Assembly (NCBI RefSeq): GCF_002258785.1
Contig: NZ_NOYI01000027.1
Span: 496,001-560,000, forward strand
Direction of reading: 5' to 3'
DNA length: 64,000 nucleotides
Source of the DNA: Rhodococcus sp. 06-235-1A
GTDB taxonomy: Bacteria > Actinomycetota > Actinomycetes > Mycobacteriales > Mycobacteriaceae
Part shown: in pieces, positions 20,421 to 29,382 of the stretch
Position numbering within the stretch: position 1 is the first letter of the stretch
How the letters are laid out: each line of letters begins with the position of its first letter
Made by a program: the position numbers and the translations under genes
Notes under the pieces: model-generated
What the model saw: only the letters and a program-made list of their open reading frames with translations
Told to the model about the DNA's origin: nothing
Database searches by the model: none

Positions 20421-21172
20421 GCCAACCACGTGATCTCGCTGTTCGCCGGTGCGCCGACGAGATCCACGAACGTGTCGTTGAGACTTCGGCCTGCTCTGAC
20501 CGCATCGATGGTGCCCTCGGTGTGTATTCGGCCGTCCTTGATCAATGCCACCCGTTCGCAGGTGCGCTCCACGACGTCCATGAGGTGGCTCGACAGCAGC
20601 ACCGTGCCGCCACCGGCGACGTATTGACCCAGCAGTCCTTCGATTGCCCGCGCGGAGACCGGGTCGATGGCCTCGAAGGGCTCGTCGAGCACCAGCACGC
20701 TGGGGCGGTGCAGCAGAGCCACGGCGAGGCCGATCTTCTTTCGCATCCCGGTGGAGTAGTCCACGATCAATGTCGAGGGCGCCCGGTCCAAATGCAGGAT
20801 CTCGAGCAGGTCGGCTGCGCGCTTCGGCCAGTCCTTGCCGATCCGCCTCAACCGTGCGGTGTACTCGAGCAGTTCCGAGCCGGTCAGCCGCTCCGGGAGG
20901 GAGAGTCCCTCCATCATGATTCCGAGCGAACCGAGGAATCTTTCTCGGTCTGTCGCGGCATCGATTCCCGCGACCGTGACGGACCCGCTGTCGGGGGTCA
21001 GCAGGCCGGCAATCATCGCGAGTGTCGTGGATTTCCCTGCCCCGTTGGGGCCGACGATGCCGAAGAACGTTCCCGGGGGCACGGTCAAGTCGATCGCATC
21101 GACTGCGAGGTGGGTGCCGAAGCGCTTGGACAGCCCGTTCAGTTGGACTGCGGGGGTCACATCGGTGGTCAT
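20417..21172 (-). CDS. ABC transporter ATP-binding protein
   Basis: The protein is 251 residues from MTTDVTPAVQLNGLSKRFG. It has Walker A GPNGAGKST near residue 42, an atypical signature region (VDYSTGMRKKIGLAVAL) and Walker B VLVLDEPFEAIDP, with a SSHLMDVVERTCER switch. It belongs to the CcmA/ABC-2 exporter class and drives the following permease. Its start overlaps the tetR stop by 4 bases and its stop overlaps the permease start by 4, so all three are translated as one unit. Confidence 0.9.
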   Translation of the reverse strand: MTTDVTPAVQLNGLSKRFGTHLAVDAIDLTVPPGTFFGIVGPNGAGKSTTLAMIAGLLTPDSGSVTVAGIDAATDRERFLGSLGIMMEGLSLPERLTGSELLEYTARLRRIGKDWPKRAADLLEILHLDRAPSTLIVDYSTGMRKKIGLAVALLHRPSVLVLDEPFEAIDPVSARAIEGLLGQYVAGGGTVLLSSHLMDVVERTCERVALIKDGRIHTEGTIDAVRAGRSLNDTFVDLVGAPANSEITWLA

Positions 21173-21783
21173 GATCGGACTCCTCGGAGGAAGAGAGATG
21201 TGAGTTCGCGCGCGTAGGCGTCGATGTCGAACTCGGGGTCGGCGACGATCTTCAGTGCCGCCCCGTCGATGCAGCGTCGCAACGTGTACGCCGTCAGGCG
21301 CGCATCCACCGCGCGGAATTCGCCTGTGCTCGAACCGAACTCGAAGAGCAGCGCAGTCCCGGCGATGATCGGCTCCTCGGCGTCGGGGCTGGCGTGCAGA
21401 GCACCGTCCCGGCCCCGCAGGTTCGGCATCACCTGTCCCAGCGCTGCCATTTCGCGCCGATGAGCTCCGATGAAGTCGAGATTGCCTTCGATGTACGCCT
21501 GAAGTTTGGCCGCGGCGGTCTGTGCACTGTCGATTCTCTGCTGCATCTCCGCGGATCCTTCCGCAAAGATCGTGGTGACCACTGTTTCGAGTACGGCCTC
21601 GTACAGGTCGTTGCGGCCGGCGAAGTGGTACGAGATCAAGCCGCGACTGATGCCGGCCTCCGCGGCGATCGCAGCCAGCGTGGTGCCGTGCCACCCGTCG
21701 CGAGCAAGGCAATCGATGGCCGCGTCGATGATCCGGCGCCGACGCACCTCTTGCGTCAGGGTCACCTTTCGTGCGGCATTCAT
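21169..21783 (-). CDS. TetR family transcriptional regulator of the ABC operon
   Basis: The protein is 204 residues from MNAARKVTLTQE. This start is preferred to two upstream ATGs because AGGGAG sits 5 bases before it. The N-terminal helix-turn-helix reads TTLAAIAAEAGISRGLISYHFAGRN (split here: TTLAAIAAEAG, then ISRGLISYHF), about residues 33-57. The ligand-binding half is divergent, as usual. As first gene of the operon it probably represses itself and the exporter. A perfect 8-bp inverted repeat lies 28 bases upstream and is the likely operator. Confidence 0.9.
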   Translation of the reverse strand: MNAARKVTLTQEVRRRRIIDAAIDCLARDGWHGTTLAAIAAEAGISRGLISYHFAGRNDLYEAVLETVVTTIFAEGSAEMQQRIDSAQTAAAKLQAYIEGNLDFIGAHRREMAALGQVMPNLRGRDGALHASPDAEEPIIAGTALLFEFGSSTGEFRAVDARLTAYTLRRCIDGAALKIVADPEFDIDAYARELTSLFLRGVRS

Positions 21784-21810
21784 GCGACTCCCTGGCATTG
21801 TGGTCAATAG

Positions 21811-21828
21811 TTTGGCATTGATGCCAAA
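21811..21828. promoter_or_regulatory. Candidate TetR operator palindrome
   Basis: TTTGGCAT-TG-ATGCCAAA is a perfect 8-bp inverted repeat with a 2-base centre. It is located 28 bases before the tetR start and 124 bases before the SARP-type gene. A partial half-site TGGCATTG occurs at 21793-21800. Size and place fit a TetR dimer site, so it could control both divergent units. Confidence 0.5.
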
Positions 21829-21952
21829 GATAGCAGGGGCGAACGATGTCGGCAGCCTGGAACGGCACGACTGCCACGCCACTACGTACTTGTGGTTGTA
21901 CCGCTACGTAATCTGTGGCGCGATCGGCGCGAGGCTCGGAAAATTCCCGATC

Positions 21953-22723
21953 GTGGACTACAACGTGCTCGGACCCATGGTGGTGCGCGACGGGGCAGGC
22001 GTGAAGGCGCTCGGTGGGCTCAAGCAGCGGGCCGTACTGGCGGTGCTACTGGTGGAGGCGGGAAACGTCGTCGAATTCGACCGGTTGATCGATCTCGTCT
22101 GGGATCGTCGTCCGCCGGCCAAGGCGTTGACGTCGTTGCGTGCGTACATGGCGAATCTGCGGCGAGTCCTCGGTGCGGACGACGGTGCCCGGCTCGTCAC
22201 GACGTCCTGGGGCTACCGGTTGGATCTGGGTGGAGACCGATTCGATCTACGCGAGTTCGAGATGCTTGCGGCCCGCGGTCGTGACGCCTTCGGCCGGGGC
22301 AGGTTCGCCGAGGCCGACGGCCAGTTCGGTCGCGCTCTGGCGCTGTGGCGAGGCCCCGCTTTCGTCGAGTTCGGTGACCTGGGCTTCGCTGTCGACGAGA
22401 GGGTGCATCTGGACGAGGTCCGCGCCGTGGTGCTGGAATCGGCATTCGAGGCCCGCCTCCACCTCGGTCGGCACGAGACTGTGATCGCCGATATCGAGCG
22501 CGCACTACGGGCCTCGCCGCTGCGCGAACACCTGTGGGGCCAGCTGATGATCGCCCTCGATCGGTCGCACCGAACGGCCGAGGCGGTGGTCGCTTTTCGG
22601 CGGGCCGAGGCGATTCTGCGTACCGAACTCGGGGTGGCTCCCTCGCGCTACCTGCTCGATATCGAGGCCTCTCTGTACACCGGCGGTTCGGTCAATCGAG
22701 CAGTGAGCCTCGTAGCGATGTGA
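21953..22723 (+). CDS. SARP/AfsR-type regulator with BTAD domain
   Basis: The protein is 256 residues from GTG 21953 (VDYNVLGPMVVRDG). The N-terminal OmpR-like winged helix (residues about 1-95) contains LGGLKQRAVLAVLLVEAG, SLRAYMANLRRVLG and TTSWGYRLDL. The bacterial transcriptional activation domain follows (WRGPAFVEFGDLGFAV, SPLREHLWGQLMIALDR, FRRAEAILRTELGVAPS). Such proteins activate secondary metabolism or local operons. It is divergent from tetR and its end overlaps the end of the LuxR-type gene by 32 bases. The start is uncertain, since ATG 21976 is out of this frame and no strong ribosome site is seen. Confidence 0.8.
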   Translation: MDYNVLGPMVVRDGAGVKALGGLKQRAVLAVLLVEAGNVVEFDRLIDLVWDRRPPAKALTSLRAYMANLRRVLGADDGARLVTTSWGYRLDLGGDRFDLREFEMLAARGRDAFGRGRFAEADGQFGRALALWRGPAFVEFGDLGFAVDERVHLDEVRAVVLESAFEARLHLGRHETVIADIERALRASPLREHLWGQLMIALDRSHRTAEAVVAFRRAEAILRTELGVAPSRYLLDIEASLYTGGSVNRAVSLVAM

Positions 22724-25337
22724 GCTCGGCGCGGGTGCTGATGCCCAGCTTTCCGAAGATGCGATTGAGGTGGGTCTCGACGGTTCGGATCGACAGCACG
22801 ACGGCGTCGGCGATATCGCGGTTCGACAGGCCGGATGCGGCGAGGGTCGCGATCTGACGTTCGCGTGTGGTCAGCGCCGGGTCTCGTGTTCCGCGCAGGA
22901 GCGGGGTGCTGGGATGTCCGCAGCGTTCGGTGAGTACGTGGCCCTGCCTTCCAGCGGTCGCCGCTGCGCGAGGGTTGCTGCGCACCAACAGATTTCGTGC
23001 ATGGAAATACATCTCGGCGGCGTGCAGATCCAGGCCGTGCTTCTCGGCGCTCGCAGCCACGGACACCGCCCGTTCGGCCACCGCCTGCTCCGATACCGCG
23101 CTGTCCGACCCGAGCGGAGAAGCAAGCACCTCGACCATGCGTACCTCGGTGCGGACCAGGTCGCCCTCGATCAGACCCGCCAGGTGGTGGACGGGAGCCA
23201 GCACCGCGGCTGCCGCGCCACAGCGGGCGGCGTCGACGTAGGAGAACAGGGCGGGCAGATGATGGTCGATGGCGGCGTGCGCCTCGGCCGAGGCGATGAG
23301 CAACTCGCGCGCCCGGTCGACGTCTCCGCGTGCCGCAGCAGCCCAGCCCAGCGCCGCGAGCCGTGTCCCGCGAGCTCCGAACAATGCGGGCGAGGCCGGG
23401 TTGTCGAGGTCGGCGGCCTCGATGACAGCAGATGCCTCCTCCGCGCGTCCGGCGAGCGCGAGCGCACGAACCAGATCGCACGCCACCATCGGCTCCATCG
23501 ACCGCTGGCCGAGCGTGCCCGCGAGCGTGTAGGCCTCCGAGCACCAGCGGATCGCGTCGGTCGCGTGGCCCTGCGAGAGCAACACACCTCCCCGGGCCCA
23601 CCCGAACCACGCCTGCTGCAACGGCGAGAACTGTTCCACCGCTTCGTCGTACCGGTACCGAGCGAGCGCCGATGCCTCCTCGAAGTTGCCGGCACAGGCG
23701 ATCGTGAAGCATCGCGTCAGATCCAGCACCGTTGCCGCCGGGTTGTCGGGCCCGGGCTGCACACGGGCGAGCGCGGAGAACGCGGCCGACAATCGGCCGA
23801 CAACGGTGGCCCCGGCGGCGACGGCGAAACTGGCCGAGATCAGCGTCGCACCCTCCAAGTCGTCCATCAGCGGCTCCAACAGGGCCAGTGCACCGGCAGT
23901 ATCGCCGATGGCATGCATCATCAGGCCACGCTGCGCTCGTAGTTGCGATCGAACACCGGGGTCGACGATGGCGAGCTCCGTGCTCGAGTTCAGAGCCAGC
24001 GCCCGCGTCGGATCCGCCAGCCGCAGCACCATGTTGTCGGTACACGCGCGCACGGCCGTCGCGCGGCGGATGTCGTTGTCGGACCCACGTAGCAGCTCGT
24101 CGAGTCGCTGCTGGGCAGATTCGGTCAGACCGAGCTGGCTCTCGGCCGTCGCAAGAATCAGCTGAGCGTCGAATCCGCCGCCGGCCGCGGCAGCAGCCGA
24201 GGCCAGCTCCAGCGTCGTCTCGGGAGGAACGAAACGCCACGACAACCGAGCCGCCTCCACGGCCGTCTGCGCGTCGAGCGCGACGCCGGCGTGGATGCGC
24301 AGCAGGGCTGCGGTTACGCGTTCGCGAGGGCCGAGGCCGTCGGTGGAGGCGTCGAGCGCATCGGCAACCGTCAGGCTCAGACGTCGTCTGCGCAGCGTCG
24401 CCATGTCTTCGGTACGTACTTGCGCGGTGATCGGCGTCGCGAACGTCACCCGGTCGACGTTGTGCTCGGTGCGGACGGTGAGCACGCCGACCGATTCGAG
24501 TTCCTCGATCAGACGCGGATCGATCACCGCGGCAGCGGCTCCGAACGCCAGGGAACCGGCCAGAGCGACGATGTCGAGCGCATCGGCGATCTCGGTGGCT
24601 GTCGCATAGTCGGCGAGTGCGACCACCTCGGCCAGATGATCGCGCACCACATCGGCCAGACCGGCGGAGACGGGCAGGGGAGAGGTGAGTCGCCACACGC
24701 GCGACGAGACGGTCAGGGCCTGCCGCTCGACCGCGGTCGTCACCAGATCACGCAGCACGACCAGATTTCCCGCGGACAATGCGGTGACGGCGAAAAGCGC
24801 CGCGCTGTCGACTATCTCGTCATCCCGACGAAGCATGGACTCCATCAGGGATCGGCTCTGCTCCGGGGTGAGCGGCTCCAGATCGATGCGGTCGACCAGG
24901 CCGTCCTTCCACAGGCCGTCGAGCACCGGGGTGCGACGTCGACCGGCGCTGACACTGAGCAGAATGAACAGGTCCTTCGAGCCGATGCGGCGGGCGAGGA
25001 GCTCGATCGTCGAATCGGCCAGCCACTGGGCGTCGTCGATGACCACGACCGTGCGTCGGCCGCTGTGCGCCTCGGCCAGAGCGGCGGCCAGCGCCCGGTC
25101 GGATTCGACGGGGACGAACCCGGTGCCGGTCGGCATCACCGTCACCACTCGGTGTGGATGCCAGCCGAGGTGCACCAGCGAGCGCACGGCCTCGGTCAGC
25201 AGTCGGGTGCGGCCGACACCGGGCGCTGCCTGGACGGCCATTCCGCCGTACGTGCGAGCGGCATCCATGATCCGCTTCAGCTCGTCGGCGCGGCCGATCA
25301 GCGGCAGGTCTCCGATAGTCCGCCTCTCCACCGTCAT
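22692..25337 (-). CDS. Large ATPase regulator with C-terminal LuxR HTH (LAL family)
   Basis: The protein has 881 residues. The N-terminal AAA/STAND ATPase has a P-loop AAPGVGRTRLL, in which the usual Lys is Arg43, and Walker B RTVVVIDDAQWL near residue 100. A long helical, TPR-like middle follows, with many Ala-rich repeats. The C-terminal LuxR domain is complete (LTTRERQIATLAASGLSNRD, then DIADAVVLSIRTVETHLNRI). This is the LAL/MalT-like layout of signal-dependent activators. The altered P-loop may weaken ATP binding. It converges on the SARP-type gene and lies upstream of coaA on the same strand. No target is evident. Confidence 0.9.
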   Translation of the reverse strand: MTVERRTIGDLPLIGRADELKRIMDAARTYGGMAVQAAPGVGRTRLLTEAVRSLVHLGWHPHRVVTVMPTGTGFVPVESDRALAAALAEAHSGRRTVVVIDDAQWLADSTIELLARRIGSKDLFILLSVSAGRRRTPVLDGLWKDGLVDRIDLEPLTPEQSRSLMESMLRRDDEIVDSAALFAVTALSAGNLVVLRDLVTTAVERQALTVSSRVWRLTSPLPVSAGLADVVRDHLAEVVALADYATATEIADALDIVALAGSLAFGAAAAVIDPRLIEELESVGVLTVRTEHNVDRVTFATPITAQVRTEDMATLRRRRLSLTVADALDASTDGLGPRERVTAALLRIHAGVALDAQTAVEAARLSWRFVPPETTLELASAAAAAGGGFDAQLILATAESQLGLTESAQQRLDELLRGSDNDIRRATAVRACTDNMVLRLADPTRALALNSSTELAIVDPGVRSQLRAQRGLMMHAIGDTAGALALLEPLMDDLEGATLISASFAVAAGATVVGRLSAAFSALARVQPGPDNPAATVLDLTRCFTIACAGNFEEASALARYRYDEAVEQFSPLQQAWFGWARGGVLLSQGHATDAIRWCSEAYTLAGTLGQRSMEPMVACDLVRALALAGRAEEASAVIEAADLDNPASPALFGARGTRLAALGWAAAARGDVDRARELLIASAEAHAAIDHHLPALFSYVDAARCGAAAAVLAPVHHLAGLIEGDLVRTEVRMVEVLASPLGSDSAVSEQAVAERAVSVAASAEKHGLDLHAAEMYFHARNLLVRSNPRAAATAGRQGHVLTERCGHPSTPLLRGTRDPALTTRERQIATLAASGLSNRDIADAVVLSIRTVETHLNRIFGKLGISTRAELTSLRGSLLD

Positions 25338-25351
25338 TGGTGGATTATGGT

Positions 25352-26275
25352 CTACAACTTACGCAGGCGCAGCCGGTTGATCGCGTGGTCGTTGTCCTTG
25401 CGCAGCACCATCGTCGCTCGCGGTCGCGTGGGCAGGATGTTCTCCACGAGGTTCGGCAGATTGATCGAATGCCACAGATCCTCGGCTGCGATCTGCGCGT
25501 GATCGTCGGACAGGCCGGCGTAGTGGTGGAAGTGCGAGGACGGATCGGTGAACGACGTCTTGCGCAGCGCGAGAAAACGCTTGACGTACCAGCTCTCGAT
25601 GTCCTCGATGCGGGCGTCGACGTAGATGGAGAAGTCGAACAGGTCCGAGACCATCAACCGCGGTCCGGTCTGCAATACGTTGAGCCCCTCCACGATCAGG
25701 ATGTCGGGCTGCCGGACCATGTGATACTGGCCCTTGACGATGTCGTAGGAGACGTGGGAGTAGACCGGTGCGCCCACCTCTTCCGTCCCGGATTTGACCT
25801 CGGTGACGAATCTGAGCAACTTGCGTCTGTCGTAACTCTCGGGAAATCCCTTGCGATGCAGAATGCCTCGACGCATGAGCTCGGCCGTCGGGTACAGGAA
25901 TCCGTCGGTGGTGACGAGGTCGACCCGAGGATGATGGTCCCACCGAGCCAGGAGTGCCTGCAGCACACGAGCTGTCGTCGACTTGCCGACGGCGACGCTG
26001 CCCGCGACACCGATGACGAAGGGGACCTGACGGTCGGGGTGCTTCTCTCCGAGGAACGTTGCGGTCGCCGCGAACAGTCGTTGCCGAGCCGCCACCTGGA
26101 GGTGGATCAGCCGCGCCAACGGCAGGTAGACCTCGGCCACCTCGTCAAGGTCGATCTGTTCACCGAGACCACGAAGACCGACGAGTTCTTCCTCGGTCAG
26201 CACCAGCGGTGTGGATTGGCGCAGCGTTCGCCACTGCACACGGTCGAACTCGACGTACGGACTGGACTCGCTCAC
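25352..26275 (-). CDS. coaA: Pantothenate kinase type I
   Basis: The protein is 307 residues from GTG 26275 ([10 protein letters not shown]), with GGGAG 6 bases upstream. It phosphorylates pantothenate, the controlled first step of coenzyme A synthesis. The P-loop is [12 protein letters not shown] near residue 100. [16 protein letters not shown], a catalytic and CoA-feedback region (HYDIVxG variant [10 protein letters not shown]) and [11 protein letters not shown] are all type I features. A long inverted repeat ends 2 bases before the ribosome site, which may affect expression. The gene order coaA-(DUF885)-glyA resembles M. tuberculosis Rv1092c-Rv1093. Confidence 0.95.
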   Translation of the reverse strand: MSESSPYVEFDRVQWRTLRQSTPLVLTEEELVGLRGLGEQIDLDEVAEVYLPLARLIHLQVAARQRLFAATATFLGEKHPDRQVPFVIGVAGSVAVGKSTTARVLQALLARWDHHPRVDLVTTDGFLYPTAELMRRGILHRKGFPESYDRRKLLRFVTEVKSGTEEVGAPVYSHVSYDIVKGQYHMVRQPDILIVEGLNVLQTGPRLMVSDLFDFSIYVDARIEDIESWYVKRFLALRKTSFTDPSSHFHHYAGLSDDHAQIAAEDLWHSINLPNLVENILPTRPRATMVLRKDNDHAINRLRLRKL

Positions 26276-26287
26276 GCGCGGCTCCCG

Positions 26288-26331
26288 TCGTGCGCGTTTT
26301 GCGTACTTGGGGGTACGCAAAACGCGCACGA
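26288..26331. repeat. 19-bp palindromic repeat, family 1 copy A
   Basis: TCGTGCGCGTTTTGCGTAC (26288-26306) pairs perfectly with GTACGCAAAACGCGCACGA (26313-26331) around TTGGGG. The same arm recurs at 50246-50295. It lies between divergent genes, so it is not simply a terminator. On the coaA strand the hairpin ends 2 bases before the ribosome-binding site. Confidence 0.85.
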
Positions 26332-26419
26332 TGAGTCCGGAAGTCGCATGGCTTCAGATTGTGCTCGGTCGCGGACGCTCACGCACGGGCGGGGTCGTTC
26401 GCCGTACTAGGGTTCGGGT

Positions 26420-27616
26420 ATGGATGCTGCTTCCCTCGTTCGTGAATACCTGCTGCTGGGCCTGAGTTTCGACCGACTCGAAGACGGATTCGTCGACGCG
26501 TACACCGGCGATCCCGAGTTGCGTCGTATCACCGAGAACGCCCCGGCACCCGAGCCACGTGAGCTGGTCCGTCGAGCACAGACACTGCGCGCCGAGCTCG
26601 GCAACGTCGATCTGACACCCGAGCGCACGACGTTCCTCGACGTCCACCTCCGCGCACTCGAATGCTCGGCACGCAAGTTCGCAGGCGAGGACATCGGCTT
26701 CGTCGACGAGGTGTACGCGTACTTCGACGTGCGAATCTCCGCCGGCGATCAGGACCAGTACCTGCAGGCCCACCGCAAGATGGACGAGGTCCTCGCCGGG
26801 CCGGGCTCGTTGAGCGAACGGTTGATCGCCCATCGCCGGAGCGACATCATTCCGGCCGACCGGCTGCAGGACTGCGTCGAAGCCTTCTCCTCCGCGCTGC
26901 GCGACCGCGTCCGTGCCGAGTACACGCTGCCCGACACCGAGAAGGTCACCTACGAGGTCGTCGGAGACAAGCCCTGGTCCGGATTCAACTACTACCTCGG
27001 CGACTTCCAGTCCACCGTCGCGATCAACTCCGACATCGAGCAGCAGATGGCCAATCTGCCGCACCTGATCGCGCACGAGTCGTACCCCGGCCACCACACC
27101 GAGCATTGCCGCAAGGAGACGGGGCTGGTGGGCGCAGGGCAGCTGGAGCAGACGCTGTTCGTGGTCAACACACCGCAGTGCCTGATGGCCGAGGGGCTGG
27201 CCGATCACGCCCTCGGTGCCATAGTGGGTGAGGGATGGGGTCTGTGGGCACAGGAGATCTACGCCGATCTGGGACTGCGCTTCGACGGCGAGAAGGCCGA
27301 GCGCCTCTCTGCTGCGTCGAGCCAGCTGCTGGGGGTGCGGCAGGACGCCGCGCTGCTGCTGCACGACCAGCACAAGAGCGAGGACGACGTGGCCGCCTAC
27401 CTGGAGCGATGGTCGCTGGCATCACCGCAACGCGCCCGGCACAGCCTGCGTTTTCTGTCCTCCCCGCTGTGGCGGGCGTACATCAGCACCTACGTCGAGG
27501 GCTACAGGCTGCTGGCCGGCTGGCTGGACCAGGGCGAGACACTCGGCGAGCGTGCGCACCTGTTCGGCAGGCTGCTCGACGAGCCACTGACACCGGGTGC
27601 AGTACGCGTCTCGTAA
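26420..27616 (+). CDS. DUF885 family protein, putative zinc metallohydrolase
   Basis: This 398-residue protein is mostly helical and has the DUF885 zinc motif HESYPGHHTEH near residue 218. It resembles the HExxH-type site of M3/M32-like peptidases with an inserted Gly-His-His. A downstream EGWGLWAQE motif near residue 272 supplies the expected third ligand Glu. Members occur in bacteria as cytoplasmic or lipoprotein enzymes whose substrates are mostly unknown; a peptidase role is inferred. It lies 45 bases before glyA on the same strand, so they may share a transcript. Confidence 0.85.
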   Translation: MDAASLVREYLLLGLSFDRLEDGFVDAYTGDPELRRITENAPAPEPRELVRRAQTLRAELGNVDLTPERTTFLDVHLRALECSARKFAGEDIGFVDEVYAYFDVRISAGDQDQYLQAHRKMDEVLAGPGSLSERLIAHRRSDIIPADRLQDCVEAFSSALRDRVRAEYTLPDTEKVTYEVVGDKPWSGFNYYLGDFQSTVAINSDIEQQMANLPHLIAHESYPGHHTEHCRKETGLVGAGQLEQTLFVVNTPQCLMAEGLADHALGAIVGEGWGLWAQEIYADLGLRFDGEKAERLSAASSQLLGVRQDAALLLHDQHKSEDDVAAYLERWSLASPQRARHSLRFLSSPLWRAYISTYVEGYRLLAGWLDQGETLGERAHLFGRLLDEPLTPGAVRVS

Positions 27617-27661
27617 ACTGAGCTCGCCCCTTACTCTTGCTGTCCCTTGGAGACTCCCGTT

Positions 27662-28945
27662 ATGACTGACGTCAACAACCTGTCACTGGCCGAACTCGAT
27701 CCCGAGGTCGCGGAGGCGATGGCCGGTGAACTGGGACGTCAGCGCGACACCCTCGAAATGATCGCGTCGGAGAACTTCGTCCCCCGCGCCGTACTGCAGG
27801 CCCAGGGCAGCGTCCTGACCAACAAGTACGCCGAGGGCTACCCCGGACGTCGCTACTACGGTGGCTGCGAGCACGTCGACATCGTCGAAGACCTCGCTCG
27901 TAATCGCGCCAAGGAACTCTTCGGTGCCGAGTTCGCGAACGTGCAGCCCCACGCGGGAGCACAGGCCAACGCCGCGGTACTGATGGCGCTGATCAACCCG
28001 GGCGACAAGATCATGGGCCTCGACCTGGCACACGGTGGCCACCTCACGCACGGCATGAAGCTCAACTTCTCGGGCAAGCTCTACGAGGTCGAGTCCTACG
28101 GCGTCAGCAAAGAAGATCACCGCATCGACATGGACGAGGTGCGCAAGCAGGCCATCTCCGCCAAGCCACAGGTGCTCATCGCCGGCTGGTCGGCCTACCC
28201 GCGGCACCAGGACTTCGCGGCGTTCCGGTCCATCGCCGACGAGGTCGGTGCACTGCTGTGGGTCGACATGGCGCACTTCGCCGGACTCGTGGCAGCAGGG
28301 GTTCACCCCTCACCCGTGCCGTACGCCGACGTGGTCTCGTCCACCGTCCACAAGACCCTCGGCGGGCCCCGTTCCGGCATCATTCTGGCCAAGAAGGAAT
28401 GGGCCAAGAAGCTCAACTCCGCCGTGTTCCCCGGCCAGCAGGGCGGGCCGCTGATGCACGCCATCGCCGCCAAGGCGGTCGCCTTCAAGATCGCGGCGAC
28501 GCCGGAGTTCAAGGAACGCCAGGAGCGCACCCTCCTCGGTGCATCGCTGCTCGCCGAGCGCCTCACCGCGTCCGACGTCGCAGACAAGGGCATCTCCGTC
28601 CTCACCGGCGGCACCGACGTACACCTGGTACTCGTCGACCTGCGCAACTCCGAGCTCGACGGCCAACAGGCCGAGGATCTCCTCCACGAGGTCGGCATCA
28701 CCGTCAACCGCAATGCCGTGCCCTTCGACCCGCGCCCGCCGATGGTCACCTCAGGCCTGCGCATCGGCACCGGCGCACTGGCCACCCGCGGATTCGGCGA
28801 GGCCGAGTTCACCGAGGTCGCCGACATCATCGGTACCGCCCTCGCCACCGGCGAAGCCAGCGATTCCCTCAAGGACCGCGTCGTGAAACTGGCACAGAGC
28901 ACGCCGCTGTACGAGGGCCTCGAAGACTGGGGATTGCTGGGCTGA
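27662..28945 (+). CDS. glyA: Serine hydroxymethyltransferase
   Basis: This 427-residue PLP enzyme interconverts serine and glycine while loading tetrahydrofolate with a one-carbon unit. PLP Lys231 is in [13 protein letters not shown]. Other signatures are [28 protein letters not shown] and HGGHLTHG. The start ATG 27662 has GGAG at 8 bases; an in-frame TTG 15 bases earlier is unlikely. Its place near coaA and desA2 is conserved with mycobacteria (glyA1, Rv1093). Two imperfect palindromic repeats follow the gene. Confidence 0.96.
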   Translation: MTDVNNLSLAELDPEVAEAMAGELGRQRDTLEMIASENFVPRAVLQAQGSVLTNKYAEGYPGRRYYGGCEHVDIVEDLARNRAKELFGAEFANVQPHAGAQANAAVLMALINPGDKIMGLDLAHGGHLTHGMKLNFSGKLYEVESYGVSKEDHRIDMDEVRKQAISAKPQVLIAGWSAYPRHQDFAAFRSIADEVGALLWVDMAHFAGLVAAGVHPSPVPYADVVSSTVHKTLGGPRSGIILAKKEWAKKLNSAVFPGQQGGPLMHAIAAKAVAFKIAATPEFKERQERTLLGASLLAERLTASDVADKGISVLTGGTDVHLVLVDLRNSELDGQQAEDLLHEVGITVNRNAVPFDPRPPMVTSGLRIGTGALATRGFGEAEFTEVADIIGTALATGEASDSLKDRVVKLAQSTPLYEGLEDWGLLG

Positions 28946-28980
28946 CCCTGGCTCCTGCCTGCCCTTGCCCACCCCGGTCC

Positions 28981-29095
28981 GCGTCAATGGACCATTGCAC
29001 CGCCCAGACGTATGCAGTGGTTCATTCACGCAGAATCCTGGTCAGGGTCGATGGACCATCGCACCGCTCAGACGTGTGCAGTGGTCCATTGACGC
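28981..29095. repeat. Two tandem imperfect palindromes, family 2
   Basis: Copy one (28981-29031) runs from GCGTCAATGGACCATTGCAC to GCAGTGGTTCATTCACGC. Copy two (29047-29095) runs from GGTCGATGGACCATCGCAC to GTGCAGTGGTCCATTGACGC. Each is an imperfect inverted repeat, and the two are direct repeats of one another about 66 bases apart, sharing GCACCGC[C/T]CAGACGT in the loop. A perfect version of the palindrome is at 33766-33818. They sit just after glyA and may also stop its transcript. Confidence 0.75.
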
Positions 29096-29382
29096 ATCCG
29101 GGGAGGCACTCTCGGCACCGGTCTGTCGGCGACCCGGGGCGACGTCGACGTAACGCGTTGTTCACCGACACGCCAGACTTCCAGCGAGCCGATCCTGGAT
29201 ATCGGCGGTACCGTCGGCAGTAACAGGCAGCGGGGAAGCTGCCTGTGCGGGAGGTTCTGATACGTGACTGAGCTAGTGAGCGCGAGAGGGCCGGTACCCG
29301 GTCCTCGTGTCACCTGACACATCGGACCCGACCGGCCGAGCGATCGAGTTTGCGCGGTACCGCGCAGACGTAGGAGCCCCAC
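29096..29382 (+). promoter_or_regulatory. Structured leader region upstream of phoH-like gene
   Basis: Together with the repeats just before it, this fills a 437-base gene-free interval. It can form a 9-bp hairpin ACAGGCAGC (29223-29231) / GCTGCCTGT. A long stem follows: GGCCGGT (29289-29295) with ACCGGCC (29331-29337), enclosing GGTCC/GGACC and GTGTC/GACAC. The perfect palindrome GCGCGGTACCGCGC is at 29352-29365. AGGAG at 29372 serves the GTG start. I do not recognise a known riboswitch class. A cis-acting RNA leader is an inference from the nested stems. Confidence 0.4.

Noticed and set aside
20417-21877. Possible single protein joining the TetR and ABC ATPase regions (486 codons in one frame)
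   Set aside because: Its first half is the wrong frame of tetR. The real genes are separate and overlap by 4 bases at 21169-21172.
28981-29095. Possible CRISPR-like direct repeats
   Set aside because: Only two imperfect copies occur, they are palindromic throughout, and there is no regular spacing or cas gene.
29096-29382. Known riboswitch (ydaO, SAM-IV or cobalamin type) before phoH2
   Set aside because: I could not find the conserved core sequences of any of these classes; only the nested stems are supported.
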